64,000 nucleotides of DNA, taken from positions 62,001-126,000 of the forward strand of contig NZ_FSRC01000002.1 of assembly GCF_900129785.1 (NCBI RefSeq), read 5' to 3'. Shown here in pieces: positions 7,827-17,720 of the stretch; the stretch's first letter is position 1, and every line of letters begins with the position of its first letter. A model generated the notes under the pieces. It was given only the letters and a program-made list of their open reading frames with translations, was not told the origin of the DNA and did not search any database. A program made the position numbers and the translations under genes. This DNA comes from Algoriphagus halophilus. GTDB taxonomy: Bacteria; Bacteroidota; Bacteroidia; Cytophagales; Cyclobacteriaceae.

Positions 7827-10724
7827 CTATGCTAGTTCGGACTCTTCACTTGCATATTCTTCCACAGGAATACAGCTACAAACGAGGTTTCTATCACCAT
7901 AAGCAGAGTCAATTCTTCTAACGGTAGGCCAGAATTTATTTTCCTTCACATAGTCAATTGGGAATACGGCTTTCTCTCTTGTATAAGGAAGGTCCCACTC
8001 TCCTACTAATACCATATTGGCTGTATGAGGAGCATTTTTCAGCACGTTGTTTACCCTATCAGCTTTACCCTCTTCGATCTCTTTAATTTCAGCTCTAATA
8101 GAAATCAAAGCATCACAGAATCTATCCAACTCTGCTTTTGTCTCTGATTCAGTTGGCTCAATCATCAAAGTTCCTGCTACAGGGAAGGATACAGTTGGTG
8201 CGTGGAATCCGTAGTCCATCAATCTCTTAGCGATATCCTCGACTTCTACTCCGACTTCCTTAAATGCTCTACAGTCAACAATCATTTCGTGCGCCGCTCT
8301 ACCTTTTGTTCCTGTATAAAGGATTGGGTAATGACCGCTCAGTCTTTCTTTGATATAGTTTGCATTCAAGATTGCCATTTTGGTAGCATTGGTCAAACCA
8401 TCTCCACCCATCATTGCGATGTAAGCATAAGAAATTGGTAGGATACTGGCACTCCCATAAGGAGCAGCAGAAATTGATGAAACCGCATCTTTTCCTCCTG
8501 TTTTTACCAGTGGGTTTCCAGGTAAGAAAGGAACTAAATGACTAGCTACACAGATTGGTCCCATACCTGGTCCTCCTCCTCCATGAGGAATACAAAAGGT
8601 CTTATGTAGGTTCAAGTGACAAACGTCAGCCCCAATGTTTCCTGGACTGGTTAATCCTACTTGAGCATTCATGTTGGCTCCATCCATGTATACTTGACCA
8701 CCATTATCATGGATCGTAGCACAAATTTCTCTGATGGCTTCTTCAAATACTCCGTGAGTTGATGGATAAGTAACCATCAAACAAGCAAGATCATTTGAAT
8801 GAGCTTCAGCTTTTGCTTTAAGATCTCCAAGATCTATATTTCCTTTTTCATCACACTTCACTAATACCACTTTCATTCCGGCCATGACAGCAGAGGCGGG
8901 GTTAGTTCCATGAGCTGAAGTTGGAATTAATGCAATGTTTCTATGTGCCTCACCTCTATTTTGATGATATGCTCTGATCACCATCAAACCTGCAAATTCT
9001 CCTTGCGCTCCTGAGTTTGGTTGAAGGGAAGTTCCAGCAAAACCGGTAATTTCAGACAGCCATCTTTCCAAATTAGCAAATAATTCTTGGTAACCAGCTG
9101 TTTGTGCCATTGGAGTGAATGGGTGCATCTGACCAAATTCAGGCCAAGTTACAGGAATCATCTCCGCCGTAGCATTCAATTTCATCGTACAAGATCCCAA
9201 AGAAATCATGGAGTGAACCAAAGACAGATCTTTGTTTTCCAAACGCTTGATATAGCGTAGCATTTCGTGTTCAGAGTGGTAACTATTGAACACTGGATGA
9301 GTCAAGTACTCTGATTTTCTAGTCAAACTTTCAGAGAATTCGACTTCAAGGCTATCAGATTTTTCTTTTAACGAAACAGGGTCTTTTCCTGCCGCAGAGG
9401 CAAACACATTAATTACCTCTTGAGCATCTTTCAATGATTTTGTCTCATCAAAAGCAATATAAACCACATCCTTGGCATATCTGAAGTTCATACCTGCCCC
9501 CACTGCAATCGCAGAAAAATGGGCTTGGTCATGAGAGCTTAGCGTTACCTTAATGGTATCAAAAAACTCTTTCTCACACACTTCAAATCCTAGCTCCTTC
9601 AATCCATTTGCGGTAAGTTTTGCAAGACCATGAGTCCTCAATGCAATATTCTGAAGCCCTTTTGGTCCATGGTAAACTGCATAAAAGCTCGACATCACAG
9701 CAAGCAATACCTGGGCAGTACAAATATTGGAAGTCGCCTTTTCTCTTTTAATATGTTGCTCTCTCGTCTGGAGCGCCATTCTATATGCTTTGTTACCAGC
9801 TCTATCCAAAGAAACCCCTATGATTCTACCAGGGATCTGTCTTTTGAACTCTTCTTTTGTAGCGAAGAAGGCGGAATGCGGTCCACCATAGCCCATTGGA
9901 ACGCCAAATCTTTGGGCAGTTCCTACCACCACATCTGCTCCCATTTCTCCCGGAGGGGTTAAAATGGTCAACGCTAATAAATCTGCAGCAAAAGCAGTAT
10001 GGACTTTATTTTCTTTAGCAGCAGCTACAATTGCGCTATAATCTCTAACTACACCATCAGAATCAGGGTATTGGAATAAAACTCCAAATAATTCTGGATC
10101 AGTAACGTCTAATTCTTCAACAGAACCATAGACGATTTCAATCCCAATTGGCTCAGCTCTTGTCTCAAGAACCGCTTTCGTCTGAGGAAACACATTTTCA
10201 TCAACAAAGAACTTGGTAGCAGTTTTTTTCTCTCTTGCTTTAACCGCAAACAACATCCCCATGGCTTCAGCGGCTGCAGTACCTTCATCCAATAATGAGG
10301 CATTTGCCAATTCCATTCCTGTCAATTCCATCACTACGGTCTGGAAATTAATCAGCGCCTCTAATCTACCTTGCGCAATCTCTGCTTGATAGGGCGTATA
10401 GGCAGTATACCATCCTGGATTTTCCAGCACATTTCTCAAAATCACATTTGGCACAAAAGTGTCATAGTATCCTAAACCAATGAAGGATTTAAGGACTTTG
10501 TTTTTGGAAGCAAGCTTTTTGAATTCAACCAAGAAATCTGTCTCTAACTGAGCAGAAGGAAGATTAAGTGGCTTCTCTAACTGGATGGATTTTGGAACAG
10601 TCTCGTCGATTAACTCTTCTATTGAGGAAGCTCCGACTTTTTCTAACATCTCGACGATCTCTGCGTCAGTAGGACCGTTATGCCTGTTTTCGAATTTTAC
10701 TGCGTTTGAAAGATTGATCTTCAT
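7827..10724 (-). CDS. gcvP: Glycine dehydrogenase (decarboxylating), P protein
   Basis: PLP-dependent subunit of the glycine cleavage system that decarboxylates glycine and passes the aminomethyl group to the lipoyl arm of H protein. At 965 residues it is the fused full-length form with both homologous halves. The PLP lysine lies in [17 protein letters not shown] (about residue 704). gcvT and gcvH are not nearby, so the operon is split in this genome. A -7 box (TACCTTTG) lies upstream. It is transcribed divergently from the M28 peptidase and ends at a shared terminator. Confidence 0.96.
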   Translation of the reverse strand: MKINLSNAVKFENRHNGPTDAEIVEMLEKVGASSIEELIDETVPKSIQLEKPLNLPSAQLETDFLVEFKKLASKNKVLKSFIGLGYYDTFVPNVILRNVLENPGWYTAYTPYQAEIAQGRLEALINFQTVVMELTGMELANASLLDEGTAAAEAMGMLFAVKAREKKTATKFFVDENVFPQTKAVLETRAEPIGIEIVYGSVEELDVTDPELFGVLFQYPDSDGVVRDYSAIVAAAKENKVHTAFAADLLALTILTPPGEMGADVVVGTAQRFGVPMGYGGPHSAFFATKEEFKRQIPGRIIGVSLDRAGNKAYRMALQTREQHIKREKATSNICTAQVLLAVMSSFYAVYHGPKGLQNIALRTHGLAKLTANGLKELGFEVCEKEFFDTIKVTLSSHDQAHFSAIAVGAGMNFRYAKDVVYIAFDETKSLKDAQEVINVFASAAGKDPVSLKEKSDSLEVEFSESLTRKSEYLTHPVFNSYHSEHEMLRYIKRLENKDLSLVHSMISLGSCTMKLNATAEMIPVTWPEFGQMHPFTPMAQTAGYQELFANLERWLSEITGFAGTSLQPNSGAQGEFAGLMVIRAYHQNRGEAHRNIALIPTSAHGTNPASAVMAGMKVVLVKCDEKGNIDLGDLKAKAEAHSNDLACLMVTYPSTHGVFEEAIREICATIHDNGGQVYMDGANMNAQVGLTSPGNIGADVCHLNLHKTFCIPHGGGGPGMGPICVASHLVPFLPGNPLVKTGGKDAVSSISAAPYGSASILPISYAYIAMMGGDGLTNATKMAILNANYIKERLSGHYPILYTGTKGRAAHEMIVDCRAFKEVGVEVEDIAKRLMDYGFHAPTVSFPVAGTLMIEPTESETKAELDRFCDALISIRAEIKEIEEGKADRVNNVLKNAPHTANMVLVGEWDLPYTREKAVFPIDYVKENKFWPTVRRIDSAYGDRNLVCSCIPVEEYASEESELA

Positions 10725-10782
10725 AAAGAACGTAGGGAAGAATGAATATTTGGGTTAAAACATGCCCTTGTTTTTCAAAGTG

Positions 10783-10790
10783 CAAAGGTA
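10783..10790 (-). promoter_or_regulatory. -7 promoter element of gcvP
   Basis: On the minus strand TACCTTTG matches TAnnTTTG exactly, 58 bases before the gcvP ATG. No TTG occurs at the usual distance upstream. Confidence 0.5.
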
Positions 10791-10866
10791 CAATATATTG
10801 ACAGATAAAGCTTTTTAGATTTTCAATATTTTATCAAGCTTTTAACTCTTATTTACAGACGGTTGT

Positions 10867-10895
10867 TTGAAGGGTTAAAAAAATATCTAGTTTTG
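10867..10895 (+). promoter_or_regulatory. Promoter of M28 peptidase, TTG-N18-TAGTTTTG
   Basis: TTG at 10867-10869 and an exact -7 box at 10888-10895, 18 bases apart. It implies a leader of about 100 bases to the ATG at 11000. Confidence 0.65.
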
Positions 10896-10999
10896 GGCCG
10901 GAAAATACTTTAACAAAGGATTTGATGCTGATTTTCAGCTTATTTTTGAAATTTCACGTATCAAAAAAAGTTTTACATAAAACCCTAATTATAATCAAG

Positions 11000-12496
11000 A
11001 TGAATAAAAGCTTGTTATTGACAGGCGCTTTAGCTCTTGGGCTTTCGCTTCCGTCTTTGGCACAAACACCTGCTCAGGTGAAATATGCCAATACCATCAC
11101 CGTTGCCGATCTTACCAAAAACTTGACTTACCTCGCTTCTGATGAGATGAAGGGCAGAGATACTGGTTCAGAGGAACAAAAAATGGCAGCAGAATACATT
11201 GTTAATTTTTACAAAAATCTAGGATTGACTGGTCCAGTTGATGGCGGTTACCTTCAAAAAGTGGAATTGGTCAGTACTTCCTTTGAAGATGTATCCTTGA
11301 AAATCGGTAAAAATAAATTAGTCAATAACGAAGACTTTGTTTTTACCGGTGATGGCGACATGAAGAAAGCAGCCAAATCTGAGTTAGTTTTTCTTGGATT
11401 AGTGTCTGATGAAAATTTAGCAAAAGTAGACGTTACTGATAAACTAGTTGGTATTTGGGCTGTAGGTGTACGCTCCAATGACTTAGTCAAAAAAGTAATG
11501 GATGCTGGTGCAGCAGGTATTGTGATCGTATCCATGGAAGGTCAGGCCAACTTTGATCGAATCGCCAATAGATACAAAACACTAGCAGGAAAAGGAAGAA
11601 TTGGGTTCCCTAAAGAAGTAGAGCAAAGACCTATATTCATGGTAAGTTCTGATAAAATGGGAGAGTTATTCGAAACTTCTGTAGAAGAATTGAAAGAAGC
11701 TGCTAAATCCAATCCTGAATCCATCAAGTCTCAAAAAGCCAACTACCAAATCAAAAAGAAAGTAGAAGATGTGGAGTCTTCCAATATCCTAGCTTTCTTA
11801 GAAGGAACTGACAAAAAAGATGAAATCGTGGTAATTTCTTCTCACTACGACCACGTAGGGGTTAGCAGCACTGGAGAAGTATTCAATGGTGCAGATGATG
11901 ATGGCTCTGGTACTGTTTCTGTCATGGAAATTGCAGAAGCATTTGCAACTGCTGCCAAAGATGGTATCAAACCAAGAAGATCTATCTTATTCTTGAACGT
12001 GACTGGAGAAGAAAAAGGCCTGTTGGGTTCTGAGTACTATTCCGAAAACCCAATTCTTCCATTGGAAAACACCATTGTAGATATCAATATAGATATGGTG
12101 GGTAGAATTGATTACGAATACCAAGATGCAGAAAACAAAGATTTCGTATATGTAATTGGCTCGGAGATGTTATCTACAGATCTGAAAAAAATCTTGGAAT
12201 ACAACAACATCACGTACAGCAATTTGATCTTGGATTACAGATATGATGCTGAAGACGATCCAAACAGATTCTACTACAGATCAGACCACTACAACTTTGC
12301 GAAGCACAATATACCTGTTGCTTTTTTCTTCAATGGTGTTCATGATGATTATCACCAAGTAACTGACACCGTAGATAAAATCGAATTCCCATTGATGGCC
12401 AAAAGAGCGAAACTGATTTTCTATACAGCTTGGGATCTTGCCAATAGAGAAAATAAAATTCGTGTAGACGGTACCAATACAAGAGGAACCAGATAA
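11000..12496 (+). CDS. Secreted M28 family metallopeptidase with PA domain
   Basis: A 498-residue exported zinc aminopeptidase-like enzyme. Start 11000 gives a typical signal peptide (MNKSLLLTGALALGLSLPSLA-Q); the frame is open further upstream but without such a signal. A protease-associated (PA) insert lies at about 150-240. The M28 catalytic domain follows with its ligand motifs: SSHYDHVG, NGADDDGSGT, TGEEKGLLGSEYY, NIDMVGR and, near the end, the His of a HDDYH segment. These correspond to the His/Asp/Glu/Asp/His set of two-zinc peptidases. The likely role is peptide trimming in the periplasm or outside the cell. Confidence 0.9.
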   Translation: MNKSLLLTGALALGLSLPSLAQTPAQVKYANTITVADLTKNLTYLASDEMKGRDTGSEEQKMAAEYIVNFYKNLGLTGPVDGGYLQKVELVSTSFEDVSLKIGKNKLVNNEDFVFTGDGDMKKAAKSELVFLGLVSDENLAKVDVTDKLVGIWAVGVRSNDLVKKVMDAGAAGIVIVSMEGQANFDRIANRYKTLAGKGRIGFPKEVEQRPIFMVSSDKMGELFETSVEELKEAAKSNPESIKSQKANYQIKKKVEDVESSNILAFLEGTDKKDEIVVISSHYDHVGVSSTGEVFNGADDDGSGTVSVMEIAEAFATAAKDGIKPRRSILFLNVTGEEKGLLGSEYYSENPILPLENTIVDINIDMVGRIDYEYQDAENKDFVYVIGSEMLSTDLKKILEYNNITYSNLILDYRYDAEDDPNRFYYRSDHYNFAKHNIPVAFFFNGVHDDYHQVTDTVDKIEFPLMAKRAKLIFYTAWDLANRENKIRVDGTNTRGTR

Positions 12497-12500
12497 ATTC

Positions 12501-12534
12501 AAAAAGCCTCGGAAATAAATTCCGAGGCTTTTTC
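12501..12534. terminator. Bidirectional terminator between M28 peptidase and helicase
   Basis: A perfect long stem, AAAAAGCCTCGGA / TCCGAGGCTTTTT (12501-12513, 12521-12533), with a 7-base loop. Its A/T flanks allow function in both directions. Confidence 0.9.
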
Positions 12535-12535
12535 T

Positions 12536-13909
12536 TTACTTTCCTTTATTGCGTTGATTTTTTTGCTTCAACTGATTTCTATTCTTTTTCGCCTTCGAAT
12601 TTTTATTGCCCCGTTTCTTCTCCTCTTTTGCTTTTTCAGTAAAAGGATTCGCTTTTTTTCTTTCCTTCTTTTCGTGGAATGCCCCTTTGTAATTTGGATC
12701 ATCCCGTTGTTTCAAACGATCAAGTTCTCTTGCATAAGCCTGCTTCTCTTCAAACGGCGTGTTGGTGATATCTACTCCTGAAGGGATTGGTAACTCTTCC
12801 ACTTTCATCCGAATGATTTCTTCAATCCGTTCAAAATGGTACTCTTCTGCAGGATTTACGAAAGTAATGGCCTTCCCTTCCTGCTCAGCTCTTCCCGTCC
12901 TTCCAATTCGGTGAACATAGTCTTCATAGATCAATGGCACATCGAAATTAATCACATGAGAGACCATACTAATATCCAGACCACGAGAGGCCACGTCTGT
13001 TGCCACCAAAATCCGAACCTCTCCACCCTTGAAATCTTCCATGGAATTAATTCGTGTGTTTTGCCCTTTATTCGCATGGATAACTCTGATTTCCCCAAAA
13101 TGCCTGCGATCCAAGAAATGGAAGACTTCTTCTGCATTCTTCCTAGATCTGGTAAAGATAATCGCTCTGTTAACCGTTTCCTCCTCCAAAAGCTTCGCCA
13201 AGAGGTTGATCTTGGTTTTGATATTTGGGACATGGTATTTGACCTGACCTATAGTTTCGGCTGTAGTGGCTTGTGGGGTTACTTCTACTCGCTCAGGAAA
13301 TTCTAAAAATTCATGAGCCAATTTCTCAATCCTTCCTCCAAATGTCGCTGAGAAAAGAAGGTTCTGCCTTTTGACAGGAATCACTTCCAAAATAGATCGG
13401 ATCTGAGGCATAAACCCCATATCCATCATTTTATCTGCCTCATCTAACACCATGGTTTTAAGATCCTTGGTATAGAGTTCATTCTTCCTGTAAATATCCA
13501 GAAATCTCCCAGGAGTAGAAATTATGATATCTACCCCGGCTTTGATAGTTTCGATTTGTGTTTTGGGACCAAGCCCACCATACAGGCATGCAAGGCGGAG
13601 ATCAGTGTACTTCGCCAGGTCCTTTACCACAGACTCTATTTGCATCACCAATTCTCTAGTAGGAGCTAAAATCAGCGCTCTTGGGTGCATTCCTTGTGCG
13701 TATTTTACTTTCATTAAAATAGGAAGCACATAGGCTGCCGTTTTGCCGGTTCCCGTTTGAGCTATCCCCAAAACATCATGTCCAGCTAAGGCAAGAGGAA
13801 TGGATTTCTCCTGAATGGGGGTTGGATGAGTGTATCCAGCCTCAGCAATTGCGTCTAATAATTGACGATTTAGCTTAAATGCTTCAAAACCTAAGGCCTC
13901 ATTGCTCAT
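12536..13909 (-). CDS. DEAD-box ATP-dependent RNA helicase, RhlE-like
   Basis: A 457-residue RNA helicase. Motifs in order: Q motif (TPIQEKSIP), motif I AQTGTGKT (50-57), Ia PTRELVMQI, DEAD (156-159), SAT (187-189), ARGLDI and HRIGRTGR. A Lys/Arg/Asn-rich tail follows from about residue 400, typical of RhlE-type proteins that bind RNA non-specifically. It probably acts in ribosome assembly or RNA turnover; which of the genome's several DEAD-box paralogues this is cannot be told. It is divergent from pyrC with a 47-base gap. Confidence 0.92.
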   Translation of the reverse strand: MSNEALGFEAFKLNRQLLDAIAEAGYTHPTPIQEKSIPLALAGHDVLGIAQTGTGKTAAYVLPILMKVKYAQGMHPRALILAPTRELVMQIESVVKDLAKYTDLRLACLYGGLGPKTQIETIKAGVDIIISTPGRFLDIYRKNELYTKDLKTMVLDEADKMMDMGFMPQIRSILEVIPVKRQNLLFSATFGGRIEKLAHEFLEFPERVEVTPQATTAETIGQVKYHVPNIKTKINLLAKLLEEETVNRAIIFTRSRKNAEEVFHFLDRRHFGEIRVIHANKGQNTRINSMEDFKGGEVRILVATDVASRGLDISMVSHVINFDVPLIYEDYVHRIGRTGRAEQEGKAITFVNPAEEYHFERIEEIIRMKVEELPIPSGVDITNTPFEEKQAYARELDRLKQRDDPNYKGAFHEKKERKKANPFTEKAKEEKKRGNKNSKAKKNRNQLKQKNQRNKGK

Positions 13910-13956
13910 GATTCGCTAATTTTATGGTATAATTTGTAAATGAATCTGATAAATCG

Positions 13957-15300
13957 ATGAAAAGTATATTAATCACAGGCGCAAATATAGTCAATGAAGG
14001 CCGGATAAGTCCGGGTGATGTTTTAGTAATGAATGGAAGAATTGCCAAAATTGGGTCAGATTTAAGCTCTGAGGCCGCTGACACCCATATTGATGCGAAA
14101 GGAAAATATTTACTTCCAGGATTAATTGATGATCAGGTCCACTTTAGGGAGCCCGGACTGACCCATAAAGCGGAAATATATACGGAAGCAAAAGCGGGAG
14201 TTGCTGGTGGAACCACCACCTATATGGAAATGCCCAATACCATCCCTCAATCTACCACGATTGAACTTTTGGAAGAAAAATACAAAAGAGCATCAGAAGT
14301 TTCCTTGGCGAATTATTCCTTTTTTTTCGGAGCCACCAATGATAACCTGGAAGAGATACTAAAAGTTGACCCTTCTAATGTCTGCGGGGTCAAAGTTTTT
14401 CAAGGTTCCTCAACAGGCAATATGTTGGTCGACAATCCACATGTACTCGAAAAGATTTTTGAGAAATGTAAAACCTTGATTGCGATTCATAGTGAAAATG
14501 ACAATATCATTAAGGCTAACCTGGATTCTTTTAAAGAAATATATGGGGATGATATCCCTGTCAAATTCCACCCAAAAATCAGGTCCGAGGAAGCTTGTTA
14601 CGATGCCTCTAGCAGAGCCGTAGCCATGGCCAAAAAATACGGTACCAAACTCCATATACTTCATATCAGTACTGCCAAGGAACTTGAACTCTTTGATAAT
14701 TCCATTCCATTAAAAGATAAAAAAATCACTTCTGAAGCATGTATTCATCACATGTGGTTTTCGGAAGAGGATTATGAAGAAAAGGGAAACCTGATCAAGT
14801 GGAATCCTGCTGTAAAAACCGCCAAAGACAGAGAGGCAATATTCAATGCTGTTTTAGATGGAACCATTGACGTGATCGCTACAGACCATGCTCCTCATAC
14901 CTTGGAAGAAAAAGCTCAACCTTATACCAAAGCTCCTTCAGGCGGCCCATTGAATCAACACAGTTTAGTTGCCATGCTGGACTTTTACCATGAGGGTAAA
15001 ATCAGTCTAGAGATGATTGTTCAGAAAATGTGTCACAACCTGGCCATCCTTTTTGAAATCAAGGATAGAGGATATATCCGGGAAGGTTATTTTGCCGATC
15101 TAGTATTAGTGGATTTAAATGCCCCTTGGACCGTTGAAAAAAGCAATATTCTTTCCAAATGTGGCTGGTCTCCTTTTGAGGGACATACATTCAAATCTAA
15201 AGTGACACATACGATCGTTTCTGGACACTTGGCGTACGAAGAAGGAAAATTCCATGAAGAGAAAAAAGGTGAGCGAATAAGTTTTTTAAGAAATTATTAA
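13957..15300 (+). CDS. pyrC: Dihydroorotase
   Basis: Amidohydrolase-superfamily enzyme of pyrimidine biosynthesis interconverting carbamoyl-aspartate and dihydroorotate. It has 447 residues, the class I/allantoinase-like length. Family motifs are GLIDDQVHFREPGLTHKAE (52-70) and ATDHAPHT. The usual metal-binding pair DxHxH reads DDQVH, with Gln60 in place of the first His and His62 retained. I recall the same substitution in other Bacteroidota dihydroorotases. The ATG at 13957 overlaps the stop of a six-codon upstream reading frame beginning at 13940. Confidence 0.9.
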   Translation: MKSILITGANIVNEGRISPGDVLVMNGRIAKIGSDLSSEAADTHIDAKGKYLLPGLIDDQVHFREPGLTHKAEIYTEAKAGVAGGTTTYMEMPNTIPQSTTIELLEEKYKRASEVSLANYSFFFGATNDNLEEILKVDPSNVCGVKVFQGSSTGNMLVDNPHVLEKIFEKCKTLIAIHSENDNIIKANLDSFKEIYGDDIPVKFHPKIRSEEACYDASSRAVAMAKKYGTKLHILHISTAKELELFDNSIPLKDKKITSEACIHHMWFSEEDYEEKGNLIKWNPAVKTAKDREAIFNAVLDGTIDVIATDHAPHTLEEKAQPYTKAPSGGPLNQHSLVAMLDFYHEGKISLEMIVQKMCHNLAILFEIKDRGYIREGYFADLVLVDLNAPWTVEKSNILSKCGWSPFEGHTFKSKVTHTIVSGHLAYEEGKFHEEKKGERISFLRNY

Positions 15301-15308
15301 CCGTAACC

Positions 15309-15339
15309 TTGCACTGGAATATCTTAATAATTACTTTTG
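15309..15339 (+). promoter_or_regulatory. Promoter of tRNA-His, TTG-N20-TACTTTTG
   Basis: TTG at 15309-15311 and TACTTTTG at 15332-15339 with 20 bases between: an exact phylum consensus. It sits 37 bases before the tRNA, just after the pyrC stop. Confidence 0.8.
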
Positions 15340-15376
15340 CAGACCATTTGGAAGACAAGTCTCTCAAATGAAAAAT

Positions 15377-15451
15377 GGTGATTGTAGCTCAGCTGGTTAG
15401 AGCGCTGGTTTGTGGCACCAGAGGTCGCCGGTTCGAACCCGGTCTTTCACC
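15377..15451 (+). tRNA. tRNA-His (anticodon GTG)
   Basis: Cloverleaf read by eye: D stem GCTC/GAGC, anticodon stem CTGGT/ACCAG with loop TTGTGGC (anticodon 15412-15414), T stem GCCGG/CCGGT with TTCGAAC loop. The histidine-specific extra G(-1) is encoded at 15377 and faces C73. The acceptor stem GTGATTG/CTTTCAC contains two adjacent T:T oppositions. The bases after C73 read CCA, so the 3' CCA could be encoded. It has its own promoter and terminator. Confidence 0.93.
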
Positions 15452-15453
15452 CC

Positions 15454-15480
15454 AAAACCCCTCATATCGAGGGGTTTTCT
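15454..15480 (+). terminator. Terminator after tRNA-His
   Basis: AAAACCCCT / AGGGGTTTT perfect stem (15454-15462, 15470-15478) with a 7-base loop, ending in the T-run. Confidence 0.85.
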
Positions 15481-15544
15481 TGTTTTAAGAAGCTTTAACT
15501 GGCATAACATTTGTCCGTTCGACGTTAAACTAAACCAATTTGCT

Positions 15545-15685
15545 ATGTTTACTTTGTTCCAATCTTATCCGAAATTCCCGGTAGTGAAGCGCACCAATGT
15601 AAGGATGACTAAAAATTACATTTCAAAATTTGAAGAATCCCTGAAAAATTTTGAAGAATTCCAAAAAGAGGGGGTTCATTCCTGA
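15545..15685 (+). CDS. Possible small protein (46 residues)
   Basis: A 46-codon frame from ATG 15545 to TGA 15683-15685, basic at the N-terminus and Glu/Phe/Lys-rich at the C-terminus (KFEESLKNFEEF). It sits between the tRNA-His terminator and a strong terminator beginning 18 bases after its stop, the layout of an independent short transcript. Upstream, TTG at 15480-15482 and TAACATTTG at 15505-15513 form an imperfect promoter. No family is recognised and no signal or membrane segment is seen. It could instead be a small RNA gene. Confidence 0.4.
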   Translation: MFTLFQSYPKFPVVKRTNVRMTKNYISKFEESLKNFEEFQKEGVHS

Positions 15686-15702
15686 TTATCTTAAAAAAAA
15701 CA

Positions 15703-15734
15703 AAAGGTTATGGAAACATAACCTTTATTTTTTT
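15703..15734 (+). terminator. Strong terminator before glycogen operon
   Basis: Perfect 10-bp stem AAAGGTTATG / CATAACCTTT (15703-15712, 15717-15726), GAAA tetraloop, then a T-tract. Confidence 0.9.
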
Positions 15735-15793
15735 CTATAATATTTTTCTTATGGATACAAAACTCTATTTTTAAATCTATTCAATGATTTATT

Positions 15794-17710
15794 ATGAGTT
15801 ACATCCATTTTGATAAAACCCAGCTGATTAATTTAAATTATTCTCTGGACCGTGAAATCATCAGAACCAATAGAGCTGGCACCTACACCAGTACTACCAT
15901 CATAGGGTGCAATACTCGAAAATATCATGGACTTCTAGTGGTACCCCAACCTCAAATTGATTCCCAAAATCATGTCATGTTGTCTAATGTGCACGAAACA
16001 GTGATTCAGCATGGGGCAAGCTTCAATTTGGGGATCAGTAAATTTCCTGGCAATTATTCGCCCAGAGGTCATAAATATCTGGAAGATTTTGACTCCGAAC
16101 CGATCCCAAAACTGACTTATCGAGTTGGTGGTGTTCTTCTTCAGAAAGAGTTGATTTTGGACACCAATAGGGATCGAGTAATGATTCGATATACCTTGTT
16201 GGACGCGCATTCTCCTACTAAGATTCGGGTGGCTCCTTTCCTTGCTTTCAGACCCTACCATAACTTGATGAAAGCAAATACTTTTATCAATAAAAAATTC
16301 AACAAAGTACCCAATGGGGTCAAATTTCAATTGTATGAAAAATATGACCCTCTCTACATGCAGCTTTCCAAAAAAGGAGAGTTTATACCTGCTCCAGATT
16401 GGTATTACAACATAGAATACATCCAGGAACGAGAACGTGGATATGACTACCAAGAGGATTTATATGTACCGGGATATTTTGAATTTGATATTACTAAGGG
16501 AGAGTCTGTAATTCTTTCTGCAGGACTGACAGAAGCTGATCCTAAGACTAGAGAAGCAGCTTTTAAAAAAGAAATTGCAAGAAGAATCCCAAGAAACAAC
16601 TTTGAAAACTGTCTGAAAAATTCAGCGGGACAATTTATTAGAAAAAGAAATGGAGACACCAGGATAATAGCTGGATATCCTTGGTTTGGATGGTGGGGAA
16701 GAGACACTTTTGTCGCAGCACCTGGATTAACATTACCCTCAGGTGAATACCAGACATTTTTAGACATTATGGACAGCATGTCCAAAGACCTACATGGGCC
16801 TCTATTCCCAAATGTAGGTAGTGGAGTCATGACCAATATGAATTCCATCGATGCGCCTATGTGGTATTTCTGGTCATTGCAGCAATACGTGATTTACACC
16901 AATGACTTAAAAACCATCAAGGATCGATACTTAGGGAAGATGCAAGGAATCATTGAGGGCTATATCAATGGAACAGATTTCAATATTAAAGTTCAGGACA
17001 ATGGTTTAGTATATGGTGGGGAGGAAGGGAAAGCTCTGACATGGATGGACGCTGTCACCCCTGAAGGCCCCGTTACTCCTAGAATGGGCTGCCCAGTAGA
17101 AATCCAAGCACTTTGGTACAATGCACTTTGTTTTTACCATGAACTTACAGGAGATGAAAAAATTCTTGCTCTTGCAGAAAAAACGAAAGCCTCCTTTGTA
17201 AAAGAGTTCTGGTCAGAAAAACATGGATACTTAGCAGATGTAGTTAATGGAGATCAAAAGGACTGGTCAGTTAGGCCTAATATGGTATTTGCTACCTCCC
17301 TTCCTTATACCATGCTTAGCGAATCCCAAAATGACCAGGTTCTAGAAATAGTTAAATCCAAATTACTAACCACAAGGGGGCTTAGATCTCTTTCCCCTGA
17401 CGATTATTCCTATAAAGGATATTATTTTGGTGACCAAATCACAAGAGATCAAGCCTACCACAATGGCACTGTGTGGACTTGGCCTCTAGGTCATTTTGTA
17501 GAAGGATATATAAAACTTCACGGTAAATCTTCTTTTAACTTTATCAAAAAGATAATTAAAGGATTTGATGGGGTAATGACCCAATATGGTGTGGGTACAG
17601 TTGCAGAATTGTATGATGGAGACCCTCCTCACAGGCCAAAAGGGGCTATTTCGCAAGCTTGGAGTGTGGCAGAATTGCTTCGTATGATGGATTTGGTCAA
17701 AAAGATATAA
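15794..17710 (+). CDS. Glycogen debranching enzyme (amylo-alpha-1,6-glucosidase, GH133)
   Basis: A 638-residue cytoplasmic enzyme of the archaeal/bacterial GDE type. The N-terminal binding domain (about 1-260, with NTRKYHGLLV) is followed by an (alpha/alpha)6 glucosidase domain with GYPWFGWWGRDTFVAAPG, MDAVTPEGPVTPR and GTVWTWPLGHF, all typical of the family. It hydrolyses alpha-1,6 branch points. It is first in a three-gene operon: the glycosyltransferase starts 10 bases downstream and the GH57 gene overlaps that one. The operon indicates storage polysaccharide turnover. Confidence 0.92.
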   Translation: MSYIHFDKTQLINLNYSLDREIIRTNRAGTYTSTTIIGCNTRKYHGLLVVPQPQIDSQNHVMLSNVHETVIQHGASFNLGISKFPGNYSPRGHKYLEDFDSEPIPKLTYRVGGVLLQKELILDTNRDRVMIRYTLLDAHSPTKIRVAPFLAFRPYHNLMKANTFINKKFNKVPNGVKFQLYEKYDPLYMQLSKKGEFIPAPDWYYNIEYIQERERGYDYQEDLYVPGYFEFDITKGESVILSAGLTEADPKTREAAFKKEIARRIPRNNFENCLKNSAGQFIRKRNGDTRIIAGYPWFGWWGRDTFVAAPGLTLPSGEYQTFLDIMDSMSKDLHGPLFPNVGSGVMTNMNSIDAPMWYFWSLQQYVIYTNDLKTIKDRYLGKMQGIIEGYINGTDFNIKVQDNGLVYGGEEGKALTWMDAVTPEGPVTPRMGCPVEIQALWYNALCFYHELTGDEKILALAEKTKASFVKEFWSEKHGYLADVVNGDQKDWSVRPNMVFATSLPYTMLSESQNDQVLEIVKSKLLTTRGLRSLSPDDYSYKGYYFGDQITRDQAYHNGTVWTWPLGHFVEGYIKLHGKSSFNFIKKIIKGFDGVMTQYGVGTVAELYDGDPPHRPKGAISQAWSVAELLRMMDLVKKI

Positions 17711-17720
17711 TCAACTTTTT

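Noticed and set aside
15410..15685. A 91-residue frame beginning inside tRNA-His
   Set aside because: Its first part is tRNA and terminator sequence. Only the final 46 codons from ATG 15545 are kept as a possible small gene.
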